DNA of 64,000 bases from Pseudomonas floridensis. Lineage in GTDB: Bacteria; Pseudomonadota; Gammaproteobacteria; Pseudomonadales; Pseudomonadaceae. Below, piece after piece: positions 10,416-18,349 of this stretch; position 1 is the first letter of the stretch; each line of letters begins with the position of its first letter. Under the pieces are notes generated by a model that did not search any database, was not told the DNA's origin, and was given only the letters and a program-made list of their open reading frames with translations. Made by a program: the position numbers and the translations under genes. The DNA lies in contig NZ_MUIO01000075.1 in the NCBI RefSeq assembly GCF_002087235.1, positions 17,844-81,843 of the forward strand, read 5' to 3'.

Positions 10416-10841
10416 GGCAGTCTCATATCAAGCGTGTTGCGAAAGTATCGGGGTGACTCTACGAGCGTTGCGTCAGCCTGTCAGCCGCCATTTTGAATGG
10501 CAGTGCAACAAGCGGGCACGTCTTGGCATCCGAAAGTCGGTGCTGAGGCCTGGAAAGGTGGTAAATGCGTGCCCATCGGCCGGGCTGCACACGAGACGCT
10601 GCCTTGGCTGAGCTTCTTGCGAAGTCATCAAGGCATACTCGTCTTGTCCATTGGTCGATCTGCTGTCCGAGTGGACGTGACCAATGTTGCCTGTAAGCAG
10701 GCTGGGACGTGCTTGACTGAAATCCGGGTCGCATGTGCGGCCTTGGACCTGCTCGGTCAATCTAGCGTGATGCTGTATTGCAACTGCCGACAGCCCGACT
10801 GTAAGGCCGGGCAAGGCAGAAGCTTTCGACGTCAGTCTGTA
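10416..10841. other. Long spacer between rpsU and dnaG
   Basis: About 426 bases inside the macromolecular synthesis operon. Reading the minus strand in all frames gives no protein-like product and no remnant of the GatB/YqeY-type gene that occupies this place in P. aeruginosa. A GC-rich inverted repeat near 10788-10812 could be an intercistronic hairpin. A separate dnaG promoter may lie here, but none was identified. Confidence 0.4.
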
Positions 10842-11057
10842 TTAATACAGACGAACGGCGCGGCGCTGTTCGCGCTGTACTTTCTTGGCGTGACGCTTGA
10901 CAGCAGCAGCTGCCTTACGCTTACGCTCGGAAGTCGGCTTCTCGTAAAATTCGCGGCTACGAACTTCAGCCAGAACACCGGCTTTTTCGCAGGAGCGCTT
11001 GAAACGACGCAGAGCTACGTCGAAGGGTTCGTTCTCTTTAACTTTGACGGCTGGCAT
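10842..11057 (-). CDS. rpsU: 30S ribosomal protein S21
   Basis: A 71-residue, strongly basic protein matching bS21 over its whole length: starts [20 protein letters not shown] and ends with the Arg-rich tail ([12 protein letters not shown]). It binds the 30S platform near the anti-Shine-Dalgarno region and helps initiation. It is the first gene of the rpsU-dnaG-rpoD operon and is divergent from tsaD, so the promoter must lie between 11058 and 11255. Confidence 0.98.
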
Positions 11058-11255
11058 CCAGAGCTACCTTCATTCATTACCGGGGTCAACGCTTCGTGCA
11101 AACACTGCACAAAAGTACGTCGGTTTTTAAGGGTTGCGGATGTTAACCCCTCATTGAGAGGAATGCAAAGCCTCTGATCGAAAACCGCTGGTCGGCACCT
11201 CGGTCGGCGACTATTATGCGCGCCTTCAAATCTGCCCCCTACAAGGCGCAAACCC

Positions 11256-12281
11256 ATGCTAGTACTGGGATTAGAAACGTCCTGCGACGAAACCGGCGTC
11301 GCGCTTTACGACAGTGAGCGCGGTTTGCTGGCCGATGCATTATTCAGTCAAATCGACTTGCACCGCGCCTATGGCGGCGTGGTGCCTGAGCTGGCTTCGC
11401 GTGATCACGTCAAGCGCATGCTGCCGCTGATTCGCCAGACGCTGGCCGAGGCTGACTGCGTGGCGACCGACATTGACGCCATCGCCTACACCGCCGGGCC
11501 GGGTCTGGTGGGTGCCTTGCTGGTCGGTGCTTCATGCGCTCAGGCGCTGGCCTTCGCCTGGGATATCCCGGCGCTCGGCGTGCATCACATGGAAGGCCAT
11601 CTGCTGGCCCCGATGCTGGAAGAAAATCCACCGCAGTTTCCGTTCGTCGCCTTGCTGGTTTCGGGCGGGCATACGCAGTTGGTGCGCGTCGACGGCATCG
11701 GTCAGTACGAATTGCTGGGCGAGACCCTGGACGACGCGGCGGGCGAGGCATTCGACAAGACGGCCAAGATGATGGGCCTGCAGTATCCCGGCGGTCCGGA
11801 AATCTCCAGGCTGGCGACGCAGGGTGTAGCGGGGCGGTTTGTCTTCCCCAGACCGATGACCGATCGTCCGGGCCTGATGTTCAGCTTCAGTGGCCTGAAA
11901 ACCTCCGCGCTCAATGCCTGGCAGCAATGCCAAAGCGCCGGGGACGACAGCGAGCAAACCCGTTGCGACATCGCTCTGGCCTTCCAGCAGGCGGTAGTGG
12001 AGACTTTGACCATCAAGTGCAAGCGTGCGCTCAAGCAGACCGGGCTCAAGAGCCTGGTGATTGCTGGGGGCGTCAGCGCCAATAAGGCGTTGCGCTCGTC
12101 GCTGGAGAGCATGCTGGGCGAGTTGCGCGGGCAGGTGTTTTACGCACGCCCCGAGTTCTGCACGGATAACGGCGCGATGATCGCGTTCGCCGGATGCCAG
12201 CGTTTGCAGGCCGGGCAGAAAGAGGATTTGAGCATCAGCGTGCAGGCGCGCTGGCCGATGGAGCAATTGTCGAGCCTGTGA
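11256..12281 (+). CDS. tsaD: tRNA N6-threonylcarbamoyladenosine transferase TsaD
   Basis: The 341-residue protein transfers the threonylcarbamoyl group from TC-AMP to A37 of ANN-decoding tRNAs, acting with TsaB and TsaE in the cytosol. It has the ASKHA nucleotide-binding fold start (LGLETSCDETGVALYD), the metal-binding HHMEGH motif near residue 111, LVSGGHTQLV near 135, and the C-terminal VIAGGVSANKALR and CTDNGAMIAFAG motifs. The length is standard. The start at 11256 is divergent from rpsU. Older names are gcp and ygjD. Confidence 0.97.
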   Translation: MLVLGLETSCDETGVALYDSERGLLADALFSQIDLHRAYGGVVPELASRDHVKRMLPLIRQTLAEADCVATDIDAIAYTAGPGLVGALLVGASCAQALAFAWDIPALGVHHMEGHLLAPMLEENPPQFPFVALLVSGGHTQLVRVDGIGQYELLGETLDDAAGEAFDKTAKMMGLQYPGGPEISRLATQGVAGRFVFPRPMTDRPGLMFSFSGLKTSALNAWQQCQSAGDDSEQTRCDIALAFQQAVVETLTIKCKRALKQTGLKSLVIAGGVSANKALRSSLESMLGELRGQVFYARPEFCTDNGAMIAFAGCQRLQAGQKEDLSISVQARWPMEQLSSL

Positions 12282-12329
12282 GGGTGTGGGGTGATTCGAA
12301 GGGCGGATGAGCGTGATCCACCTTGCCCT

Positions 12330-12908
12330 TCAGAAATGCCGTTCGCGCCCGGCGAGCAGGTCGCGTAGATTGCTGCGATGGCGCCAGACGATCAGCAGGG
12401 TCAGGACGCTCATGGGCAGCAAGGCCCGGGGTTCCTGCCAGGCCAGCAGTGGCAGCGTGAGAGGGGTGGCGATCAAGGCGGCGAGCGAACTGGTGCGGGT
12501 GAGACGCAGCGTGAGCAGCCAGACGGCAATGGCCAGTATGGCGGCGGGCAAGTAGAGCCCGAGCAGTACGCCAGCGGCAGTCGCGACACCTTTGCCGCCG
12601 CGAAAGCGGAAGTACAGCGGGAACAGATGGCCGAGCACTGCGCTGACACCGATCCAGCCCTGTTGCGAAGGATCAAGGCCCCAGGCGCTGGCGATCAGCA
12701 CCGGGACCAGCCCTTTGCACAGGTCGCCGAGCAGCGTGAAGACGGCCATTTTCTTGCCGGCCAGGCGCAACATGTTGGTAGCGCCCGCGTTGCCCGAGCC
12801 GCTGTCACGCGGGTCGGGATTGCCGCTGAGGCGGCTGAGCAGGATGGCGAAGGACAGTGAGCCGAGCAGGTAGGCGAAAGTCGCCAGTAACCAAAACATG
12901 CTAACCAT
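12330..12908 (-). CDS. plsY: Glycerol-3-phosphate acyltransferase PlsY
   Basis: A 192-residue polytopic inner-membrane protein with about five hydrophobic segments. It transfers the acyl chain from acyl-phosphate (made by PlsX) to glycerol-3-phosphate, the first step of phospholipid synthesis. Diagnostic motifs: SGNPDPRDSGSGNAGATN near residue 28, GDLCKGLVP near 61, and RFRGGKGVATAAG near 100. It converges with tsaD; the 3' ends are 48 bases apart. Confidence 0.96.
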   Translation of the reverse strand: MVSMFWLLATFAYLLGSLSFAILLSRLSGNPDPRDSGSGNAGATNMLRLAGKKMAVFTLLGDLCKGLVPVLIASAWGLDPSQQGWIGVSAVLGHLFPLYFRFRGGKGVATAAGVLLGLYLPAAILAIAVWLLTLRLTRTSSLAALIATPLTLPLLAWQEPRALLPMSVLTLLIVWRHRSNLRDLLAGRERHF

Positions 12909-12973
12909 TCCGGGCGAGGATGCCCTGATTCTAACGGCGCATCGCGCCCTTGTCGTGCAGCGGAGAGTAGTGC

Positions 12974-13327
12974 GTGGACAGAGTTTTCATCCAGGGTCTT
13001 GAGGTCGATACAGTGATCGGCGCTTATGACTGGGAGCGCGGCATTCGTCAGTGCCTGCGTCTGGACCTGAGTTTTGCCTGGGACAATCGACCTGCCGCAG
13101 CGGGCGATGACCTGAGCAAGGCGCTCGACTACGCCAGTGTATCGACCCGCATTCAGGCCTTCGCCGAACAGGCACAGTTTCAACTGGTCGAGACATTCGC
13201 CGAGCGTCTGGCCGAAGTGCTGATGGCTGAATTCAACATTCCCTGGCTGCATCTGAGGCTAACCAAGCCCGGTGCCGTGGCTGCCGCTGCCGGTGTGGGC
13301 GTGGAGATCGAGCGCGGATGTCGCTGA
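12974..13327 (+). CDS. folB: Dihydroneopterin aldolase FolB
   Basis: A 117-residue folate-pathway enzyme that cleaves 7,8-dihydroneopterin to 6-hydroxymethyl-7,8-dihydropterin and glycolaldehyde. The GTG start is followed by DRVFIQGLEVDTVIGAYDWERG, typical of FolB, and LDYASVSTRIQAFAE and LRLTKPGAV motifs follow. It overlaps folK by 10 bases, so the two consecutive pathway steps are translationally coupled. It is divergent from plsY. Confidence 0.96.
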   Translation: MDRVFIQGLEVDTVIGAYDWERGIRQCLRLDLSFAWDNRPAAAGDDLSKALDYASVSTRIQAFAEQAQFQLVETFAERLAEVLMAEFNIPWLHLRLTKPGAVAAAAGVGVEIERGCR

Positions 13328-13842
13328 CGCGGATTTTCCTCGGGCTCGGAAGCAACATCGAGCGCGAAAGGCATTTGCATGCCGGGCTGGATGCGCTGCA
13401 CGGCTTCCTGAGTGACATGCAGTGCTCGCCGGTGTTCGAGAGTCACCCGGTGGGCATCAAGAGCGGTCCGTTCTTCAACCTGGTGGTGTCGGCCCTGACC
13501 GATCTGCCCCTGCTGGAACTGGATCGCCGCCTGAAATTCATTGAGGCCGACAACGGCCGCTACGCCCCGGATCGCAAAGGGTTACCGCTGGACATCGACG
13601 TGCTGCTGTACGGCGAACAGGTCGGCAATTTCGACGGGTTGATCCTGCCTCGTGCAGAGATTCTCAAGAACGCTTTCGTGCTATGGCCACTGTCGCTGAT
13701 CGCTCCGGATCGCGTGCATCCCGGCGCAGGCGTGCCATTCAGCAAGCTGTGGGCTGATGCGCAGATCGATCAGCAGCTCTGGCCCGTGGCGTTCGAATGG
13801 CAGGGCACAGCGCTGACGCCTGCCGGGTTGCTGCAGAGCTGA
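13318..13842 (+). CDS. folK: 6-hydroxymethyl-7,8-dihydropterin pyrophosphokinase FolK
   Basis: A 174-residue enzyme that transfers pyrophosphate from ATP to the product of FolB. It shows the family start (IFLGLGSNIERERHLHAGLDAL), SPVFESHPVG, FFNLVVSA, and the DIDVLLYG motif with LPRAEILKNAFVLWPLSLIAP. The second protein copy of this activity in Pseudomonas usually lies beside panB, so this may be one of two folK paralogues; that is general knowledge and not visible here. Confidence 0.94.
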   Translation: MSLTRIFLGLGSNIERERHLHAGLDALHGFLSDMQCSPVFESHPVGIKSGPFFNLVVSALTDLPLLELDRRLKFIEADNGRYAPDRKGLPLDIDVLLYGEQVGNFDGLILPRAEILKNAFVLWPLSLIAPDRVHPGAGVPFSKLWADAQIDQQLWPVAFEWQGTALTPAGLLQS

Positions 13843-13939
13843 CATGCGCGCCGCCTGATCGTCCCCGGCCTCACTTGTCCGCGAAGAGGTCTTTTCAGAC
13901 GCTGCACTCAGCAAGCCCGCCCTCACTTGTCACTGCGTC

Positions 13940-14029
13940 GTGGGAGTGGACTTGTCCACGAAAAGGCCGGTACAGGCGCCAGGCATTTAGCGCCTGATCC
14001 GCTGCCTTCGCGGACAAGTTGGCTCCCAC
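13940..14029. repeat. REP palindrome pair (REPIN)
   Basis: A REP half-site GTGGGAGTGGACTTGTCCAC (from 13940) and its inverted partner TTCGCGGACAAGTTGGCTCC (from 14007) flank about 44 bases between folK and cca. The same sequences recur at 39.3 kb and 42.7 kb, so this is a dispersed extragenic palindrome element. Confidence 0.85.
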
Positions 14030-14055
14030 GAGCGTGCGCCAGGTTCATCGGGCGA

Positions 14056-15285
14056 TCAGCCGTGATATTCCGCCTTGTAGATTTTCAGGGCATCCAGTCG
14101 CTCGTTTTTCAGGGCGTCGCCCAATTCCTTGCCCTGCAGACCCTTCTCCAGCAGCGGCTGTACCGACACTGCGCGCGCCGCCTGCGCTGCGCCGCGCAGG
14201 TAATCCGCCTGTGGATAACTGCGCTGCTCGAAACCCTGACGACCTCGCGCATCCATCTCGCACGCCGCGATGAACTCCTCGAAGCGCTGCGGTCTGCGGT
14301 ACACGTCGAAGCTGTGCAACAGCTCGAGCACGGTTGACGGTTTGAGCTCCAGCGCCCTGTGTCCGTGCGTGTGGTACTGGCCGACCAGCAGCGCCAGTTC
14401 CTGACACTCCCGTGGCACGCGGAATCGTTCGTTGACGGCTTTGATCAGGCGCAGGCCGGTGTGTTCATGAGCGATGTGCCTCGGCCATTCGGCTTCGGGT
14501 GTCAGGCCTTTGCCGAGGTCGTGCAGCAGGCAGGCCCAGCGTACGCTCAGCGGATGCTCATGAATGGCCGCCTGCTCAAGGACGCTGAGCACATGCACGC
14601 CGGTGTCGATTTCAGGATGGTGCGCTGCAGGCTGAGGCACGCCAAACAGCGCCTCGACCTCGGGCATCAATTCCTTGAGCGCGCCGCATGTATGCAGCAC
14701 CTCAATGAACACTTGGGGCTGCTTCTCCATCAGCGCACGGGATATTTCTTTCCAGCTGCGCTCAGGAGTCAGTGCCTTCAGTTCACCGGATTCGCTGAGC
14801 TGGCGCATCAGGTCCAGCGTCTCGGCGGCGATGCTGAAACCCTGCGGCGCGTAGCGGGCCGCGAAACGCGCAACGCGGAGCACTCTGAGTGGATCTTCGG
14901 CGAACGCAGGGGAAACGTGGCGCAAGATGCGCGCTTCCAGATCCTGCCGGCCGTGGTACGGATCGGTCACATTGCCGTCTTTGTCTTCGGCCATTGCGTT
15001 GATCGTCAGGTCGCGGCGAATCAGGTCCTGCTCCAGTGTGACGTCGGGGCTGGCGTGAAAAACGAATCCGCCATAGCCCACGCCACTTTTCCGTTCGGTG
15101 CGCGCCAGGGCATATTCTTCGCCAGTCAGCGGGTGAAGGAACACCGGAAAATCCGTGCCGACCGGGCGATAGCCCTTCACCAGCATTTCTTCGGCCGAAG
15201 CGCCGACGACCACCCAATCGATATCGGTAACGGGTTGACCCAGCAGGCGGTCGCGAACAGCACCGCCAACTTTATAAATCTGCAT
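14056..15285 (-). CDS. cca: Multifunctional CCA tRNA nucleotidyltransferase
   Basis: The 409-residue enzyme adds or repairs the 3' CCA of tRNAs. The N-terminal class II nucleotidyltransferase head has GGAVRDRLLGQPVTDIDWVV with the catalytic DxD-type acidic pair, followed by RRDLTINAMA and the nucleotide-selecting EDPLRVLRVARFAAR motif near 140. The C-terminal HD domain (HVLSVLEQ...LLHDLGKG...HEHTG, about 228-330) gives phosphohydrolase activity. The start codon follows a perfect ggagg ribosome-binding site that is part of a hairpin (see 15286-15337). Confidence 0.97.
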   Translation of the reverse strand: MQIYKVGGAVRDRLLGQPVTDIDWVVVGASAEEMLVKGYRPVGTDFPVFLHPLTGEEYALARTERKSGVGYGGFVFHASPDVTLEQDLIRRDLTINAMAEDKDGNVTDPYHGRQDLEARILRHVSPAFAEDPLRVLRVARFAARYAPQGFSIAAETLDLMRQLSESGELKALTPERSWKEISRALMEKQPQVFIEVLHTCGALKELMPEVEALFGVPQPAAHHPEIDTGVHVLSVLEQAAIHEHPLSVRWACLLHDLGKGLTPEAEWPRHIAHEHTGLRLIKAVNERFRVPRECQELALLVGQYHTHGHRALELKPSTVLELLHSFDVYRRPQRFEEFIAACEMDARGRQGFEQRSYPQADYLRGAAQAARAVSVQPLLEKGLQGKELGDALKNERLDALKIYKAEYHG

Positions 15286-15337
15286 AAAAAACCTCCGTAA
15301 GCGCGACAGGATAAACCTTGCGTCGACCTTACGGAGG
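15286..15337 (-). promoter_or_regulatory. Hairpin with T run overlapping the cca ribosome-binding site
   Basis: On the minus strand CCTCCGTAAG (15337-15328) pairs perfectly with CTTACGGAGG (15301-15292), followed by six T (15291-15286) and the cca ATG. The right arm contains the cca Shine-Dalgarno sequence. The element looks like a Rho-independent terminator for the SpoVR gene and at the same time can mask the cca ribosome-binding site. Confidence 0.6.
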
Positions 15338-15382
15338 CTAAAACCGAACGATTACCCGTTTAAGACTCAACGGCTCAGGTGC

Positions 15383-16945
15383 CTAGAGGTGAACGACCGC
15401 CAAATCGAGCCGGGGATATTCACCGTCGGCGTGCTCGCCTCGCGGTGGTACGTGATGGGTTTTCACGATCTGGTCGCCTTGTAGCGTCTCCAGATGAATA
15501 TCGAAGCCCCACAGGCGATGCAGGTGCTTGAGCACCTCGTCCGTCGAATCGCCCAGCGGTTTGCGATTGTGCTGCTGGTGACGCAGGGTCAGCGAGCGAT
15601 CACCGCGCCGGTCGATGCTGTAGATCTGCACGTTCGGCTCGCGATTGCCCAGGTTGTACTGCGCGGCGAGTATTTCGCGAATGGTCCGGTAGCCGTTTTC
15701 GTCATGAATCGCCGGCACCAGCAGGTCATCTTTCTGATCGTCGTCCATGATGCTGAACAGCTTGAGGTCACGAATGACCTTGGGCGACAGGTATTGGAGG
15801 ATGAAGCTTTCGTCCTTGAAGCTGCTCATCGCGAACTTGATTGCGGTCAGCCAGTCGGTGCCGGCGATTTCCGGAAACCATTGGCGGTCTTCTTCGGTGG
15901 GGTGTTCGCACATCCGGCGAATGTCCTGGTACATGGCAAAACCCAGGGTGTAGGGGTTGATGCCGCTGTAGTAAGGGCTGTCGAAACCGGGCTGATAGAT
16001 GACGCTGGTGTGCGACTGCAGGAACTCCAGCATGAAGCCGTCGGTGACCAGGCCTTCGTCGTACAGGTCGTTCATCAGCGTGTAGTGCCAGAAGGTGGCC
16101 CAGCCTTCGTTCATTACCTGAGTCTGGCGCTGCGGGTAGAAGTACTGCGCGATCTTGCGCACGATGCGCACCACTTCGCGCTGCCAGGGTTCCAGCAGCG
16201 GCGCGTGTTTCTCGATGAAGTACAGGATGTTTTCCTGCGGCTCGGCCGGGAAGCGCGCGTTGTCCTCCTTGCTGCCTTTGTCCGCGCTTTTCGGAATGGT
16301 GCGCCACAGGTCGTTGATCTGACGCTGCAAGTGCTCTTCGCGGTCCTTCTGCCGACGCCGTTCTTCTTCGGCAGAAATCGGATACGGCCGCTTGTAGCGG
16401 TCTACACCGTAGTTCATCAGCGCATGGCAGGAGTCGAGCAGGTCTTCCACCGCGTCGATGCCATGCCGCTCCTCGCACTGCATGATGTACTGCTTGGCGA
16501 ACACCAGGTAGTCGATAATCGAGCTGGCGTCGGTCCAGGTACGGAACAGGTAGTTGCCCTTGAAGAAGCTGTTATGCCCGTAGCAGGCATGGGCCACCAC
16601 CAAGGCCTGCATGCAGATGGTGTTTTCTTCCATCAGGTAAGCAATGCACGGGTCCGAGTTGATCACGATTTCATACGCCAGACCCATCTGGCCCCGCGTA
16701 TAGGATTTTTCAGTGCTGAGGAAGTGCTTACCGTAGGACCAATGGTGATAGCCCAGCGGCATGCCGACTGACGCGTAGGCGTCCATCATCTGTTCGGCGG
16801 TGATCACTTCGATCTGGTTGGGATAGGTGTCCAGCGCATAACGCTCGGCGATACGGCTGATTTCGCGGTCGTATGCCTGGATCAGTTCGAACGTCCACTC
16901 TGACCCGGTGGAGATGGGTTGGCGTTTCTGTTCTCTGGCGGTCAT
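15383..16945 (-). CDS. SpoVR family protein (YcgB-like)
   Basis: The 520-residue protein belongs to the SpoVR/YcgB family, named for a Bacillus spore cortex gene; its molecular role in gamma-proteobacteria is not established. The N-terminal WTFELIQAYDREISRIAERY, the HHWSYGKHF and VVAHACYGHNSFFKGNYLF motifs and the NEGWATFWHYTLMNDLYDEG motif are diagnostic; the conserved His/Glu residues suggest metal binding. It overlaps the YeaH gene by 4 bases and ends the prkA-yeaH-spoVR operon, a conserved set linked to stationary-phase and nitrogen stress adaptation. Confidence 0.93.
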   Translation of the reverse strand: MTAREQKRQPISTGSEWTFELIQAYDREISRIAERYALDTYPNQIEVITAEQMMDAYASVGMPLGYHHWSYGKHFLSTEKSYTRGQMGLAYEIVINSDPCIAYLMEENTICMQALVVAHACYGHNSFFKGNYLFRTWTDASSIIDYLVFAKQYIMQCEERHGIDAVEDLLDSCHALMNYGVDRYKRPYPISAEEERRRQKDREEHLQRQINDLWRTIPKSADKGSKEDNARFPAEPQENILYFIEKHAPLLEPWQREVVRIVRKIAQYFYPQRQTQVMNEGWATFWHYTLMNDLYDEGLVTDGFMLEFLQSHTSVIYQPGFDSPYYSGINPYTLGFAMYQDIRRMCEHPTEEDRQWFPEIAGTDWLTAIKFAMSSFKDESFILQYLSPKVIRDLKLFSIMDDDQKDDLLVPAIHDENGYRTIREILAAQYNLGNREPNVQIYSIDRRGDRSLTLRHQQHNRKPLGDSTDEVLKHLHRLWGFDIHLETLQGDQIVKTHHVPPRGEHADGEYPRLDLAVVHL

Positions 16946-18213
16946 GACACTAACCTTCGCTGGAAGAGTTCGCGGAATACCGGATAGATATCACCGGCAG
17001 AGACGAGCTGCTGCTGGGCGAACGTGTCGGCATATTCTTCGCCGATGCGCTCGTATTCGTACCACAGGGCCTGATGTTCGCGCGGTGTGATTTCCACGTA
17101 GGTGTAGTACTGCACGAACGGCATGATCTGCTTGGTCAGGATGTCGCGGCATATCGGCGAGTCGTCGTTCCAGTTGTCGCCGTCGGATGCCTGGGCGGCG
17201 TAGATATTCCATTCGTTGCTTGGATAGCGCTCGGCCATGATCTCCTGCATCAGTTTCAATGCGCTGGAGACGATGGTGCCGCCGGTCTCCCGGGAATAGA
17301 AAAACTCTTCCTCGTCCACTTCGCGGGCACTGGTGTGGTGGCGAATGAACACGACTTCGATCTTGTCGTAATTACGCTTGAGAAATAGGTACAGCAGGAT
17401 GAAGAAGCGTTTGGCGATGTCCTTGGTCGCCTGGGTCATGGATCCGGAGACGTCCATCAGGCAGAACATCACGGCCTTGGAACTGGGGTTGGGCTGCTTG
17501 ACCAGCAGGTTGTACTTGAGGTCGAAGGTGTCCAGATAAGGCACGCGACGAATGCGCGCCTTCAGTCGGTCAATCTCGACTTCCAGTTCCTGAATGTCGC
17601 CAAAGTTGTCAGGTTCCTCACGCTTCATGCGCTCAAGCTCGTTGATCGCTTCCTTGAGCTTGGCGCGGCTGCTGCCGGACAGCGCAATGCGTCGCGCATG
17701 GGCCGAACGCAGCGTGCGAATGATGTTGATACGTGACGGATTGCCTTCGTTGCTGATCCCGGCGCGAACGGTCTTGAAGGTGTCGGTGCCGGTCAGGTTG
17801 CGTTTGACCAGATTGGGCAATTCGAGGTCCTCGAACATGAATTCGAGAAACTCTTCCTGGGTGATCTGGAACACGAACTCATCCATGCCTTCGCCGGAAT
17901 TGCTCGCCTTGCCAGGCCCCTTGCCGCCGCCGCCACCCTGCGGACGCGCAATGTGCTCGCCGGTGGTGAATTCTTTGTTGCCTGGATGGACGACGGTCTG
18001 TTTACCACCACGTCCGTGATGCAGCACCGGTTCGTCAATGTCTCGGCCGGGAATGCTGATCTGCTCGCCATGCTCCATATCGGTAATGGAACGACGGCTG
18101 ACAGCTTCTTCCACTGCCTTTTTGATGTGGTCACGATAACGCCGCAGAAACCGTTGCCGGTTTACCGTGCTTTTGTTCTTGCCGTTGAGACGTCGGTCAA
18201 TCACATAGCTCAT
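16942..18213 (-). CDS. YeaH/YhbH family protein (DUF444)
   Basis: A 423-residue protein; the start is placed at MSYVIDRRLNG behind a ggagg site and not seven codons upstream. It carries DUF444 features: an N-terminal basic region (RQRFLRRYRDHIKKAVEEAV), a glycine-rich linker (about 90-105), and a C-terminal von Willebrand A-like domain with LMDVSGSM near residue 262, a MIDAS-type metal site. It is the middle member of prkA-yeaH-spoVR; in E. coli the pair YeaG-YeaH is regulated together during nitrogen starvation. Function is probably as partner of the PrkA kinase. Confidence 0.92.
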   Translation of the reverse strand: MSYVIDRRLNGKNKSTVNRQRFLRRYRDHIKKAVEEAVSRRSITDMEHGEQISIPGRDIDEPVLHHGRGGKQTVVHPGNKEFTTGEHIARPQGGGGGKGPGKASNSGEGMDEFVFQITQEEFLEFMFEDLELPNLVKRNLTGTDTFKTVRAGISNEGNPSRINIIRTLRSAHARRIALSGSSRAKLKEAINELERMKREEPDNFGDIQELEVEIDRLKARIRRVPYLDTFDLKYNLLVKQPNPSSKAVMFCLMDVSGSMTQATKDIAKRFFILLYLFLKRNYDKIEVVFIRHHTSAREVDEEEFFYSRETGGTIVSSALKLMQEIMAERYPSNEWNIYAAQASDGDNWNDDSPICRDILTKQIMPFVQYYTYVEITPREHQALWYEYERIGEEYADTFAQQQLVSAGDIYPVFRELFQRRLVS

Positions 18214-18349
18214 AGGCCCTCCGGGCAGCTTCAAGTTACAAGCTTCAAGCCGTGAGCCTGAAGCTTAAAAGCAAGCGCTGGCACAAAACAGCACCTCAAG
18301 CGTGCGTAATGCACGCCTGAGGTTTACAGCCTGCCGCTTGCCGCTGCCA

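Noticed and set aside
10416..10841. Lost GatB/YqeY gene between rpsU and dnaG
   Set aside because: No residual similarity was found in any frame, and from memory P. putida also lacks a gene here, so absence is not a strain-specific loss.
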